Source: Gammaproteobacteria bacterium (lineage in GTDB: Bacteria; Pseudomonadota; Gammaproteobacteria; DSM-16500). Taken from it: 6,603 nucleotides of DNA. The stretch is taken from contig JAJONP010000115.1 of assembly GCA_021323555.1 (NCBI GenBank), positions 1-6,603 of the forward strand. Reading direction: 5' to 3'. Of this stretch, positions 6,567 to 6,603 are shown in pieces. Each line of letters opens with the position of its first letter. The stretch's first letter is position 1. The notes beneath the pieces are model-generated. The model did no database searches. It saw nothing but the letters and a program-made list of their open reading frames with translations, and was not told where the DNA came from. Both the position numbers and the translations under genes were made by a program.

Positions 6567-6584
6567 CCTATCCAACAGGATAGG
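6567..6584. repeat. Short perfect hairpin CCTATCC-AACA-GGATAGG
   Basis: Seven-base arms (6567-6573 and 6578-6584) pair exactly around an AACA loop, preceded by TTTTT (6561-6565). Read on the minus strand it is a stem followed by a run of A complementing that T5. It lies 10 bases before an ATG at 6595, so it might be part of the leader of a gene starting there. The window ends after three codons, which is too little to call. Confidence 0.5.
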
Positions 6585-6603
6585 CAGAAATAGTATGGAT
6601 CAA

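Noticed and set aside
6595..6603. ATG GAT CAA as the start of a further gene
   Set aside because: Only three codons are visible and the nearest purine-rich stretch (AGGA at 6577-6580) is too far away. It cannot be supported.

Overview
The window looks like chromosomal housekeeping DNA from an AT-rich gammaproteobacterium. The best guess is a member of the Legionellales (Legionella, Coxiella or Rickettsiella relatives). This rests on the gammaproteobacterial ATP synthase beta and epsilon subunits, an LpxL-type late acyltransferase, a porin resembling the Legionella/Coxiella LbtU family, and a DUF748 (AsmA-like) envelope protein. The genus cannot be fixed from the sequence alone.

Layout from left to right. 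The 3' half of atpD and the complete atpC form the end of an ATP synthase operon on the + strand. A short repeat-bearing gap follows, then a convergent small gene for acylphosphatase (acyP, - strand). The acyP reading frame appears to be broken near its start by one extra T. Divergent from acyP is an LpxL/HtrB-type lipid A acyltransferase. After it come an NAD(P)H-dependent FMN/quinone reductase with a very strong ribosome binding site and a stand-alone gcvH, both on the + strand. A gap holding a second repeat copy separates gcvH from a convergent, signal-peptide-bearing outer membrane beta-barrel protein of the LbtU type. Divergent from that is a DUF748/AsmA-like inner-membrane-anchored protein. 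The last 265 bases are non-coding. They contain the most elaborate repeat copy, flanked by inverted copies of a short motif and abutting a perfect 38-base palindrome.

The genes do not form one pathway. The right half leans towards the envelope: lipid A acylation, an outer membrane porin and an AsmA-like periplasmic protein. I see no defence system, mobile element with a transposase, CRISPR array, tRNA or rRNA. The points most worth a second look are the acyP frameshift, the intergenic repeat family (REP- or MITE-like) with its terminal palindrome, and the matched promoter layout TTNNNT-17-TATACT in front of three consecutive + strand genes. I do not find convincing evidence of a new biological system.
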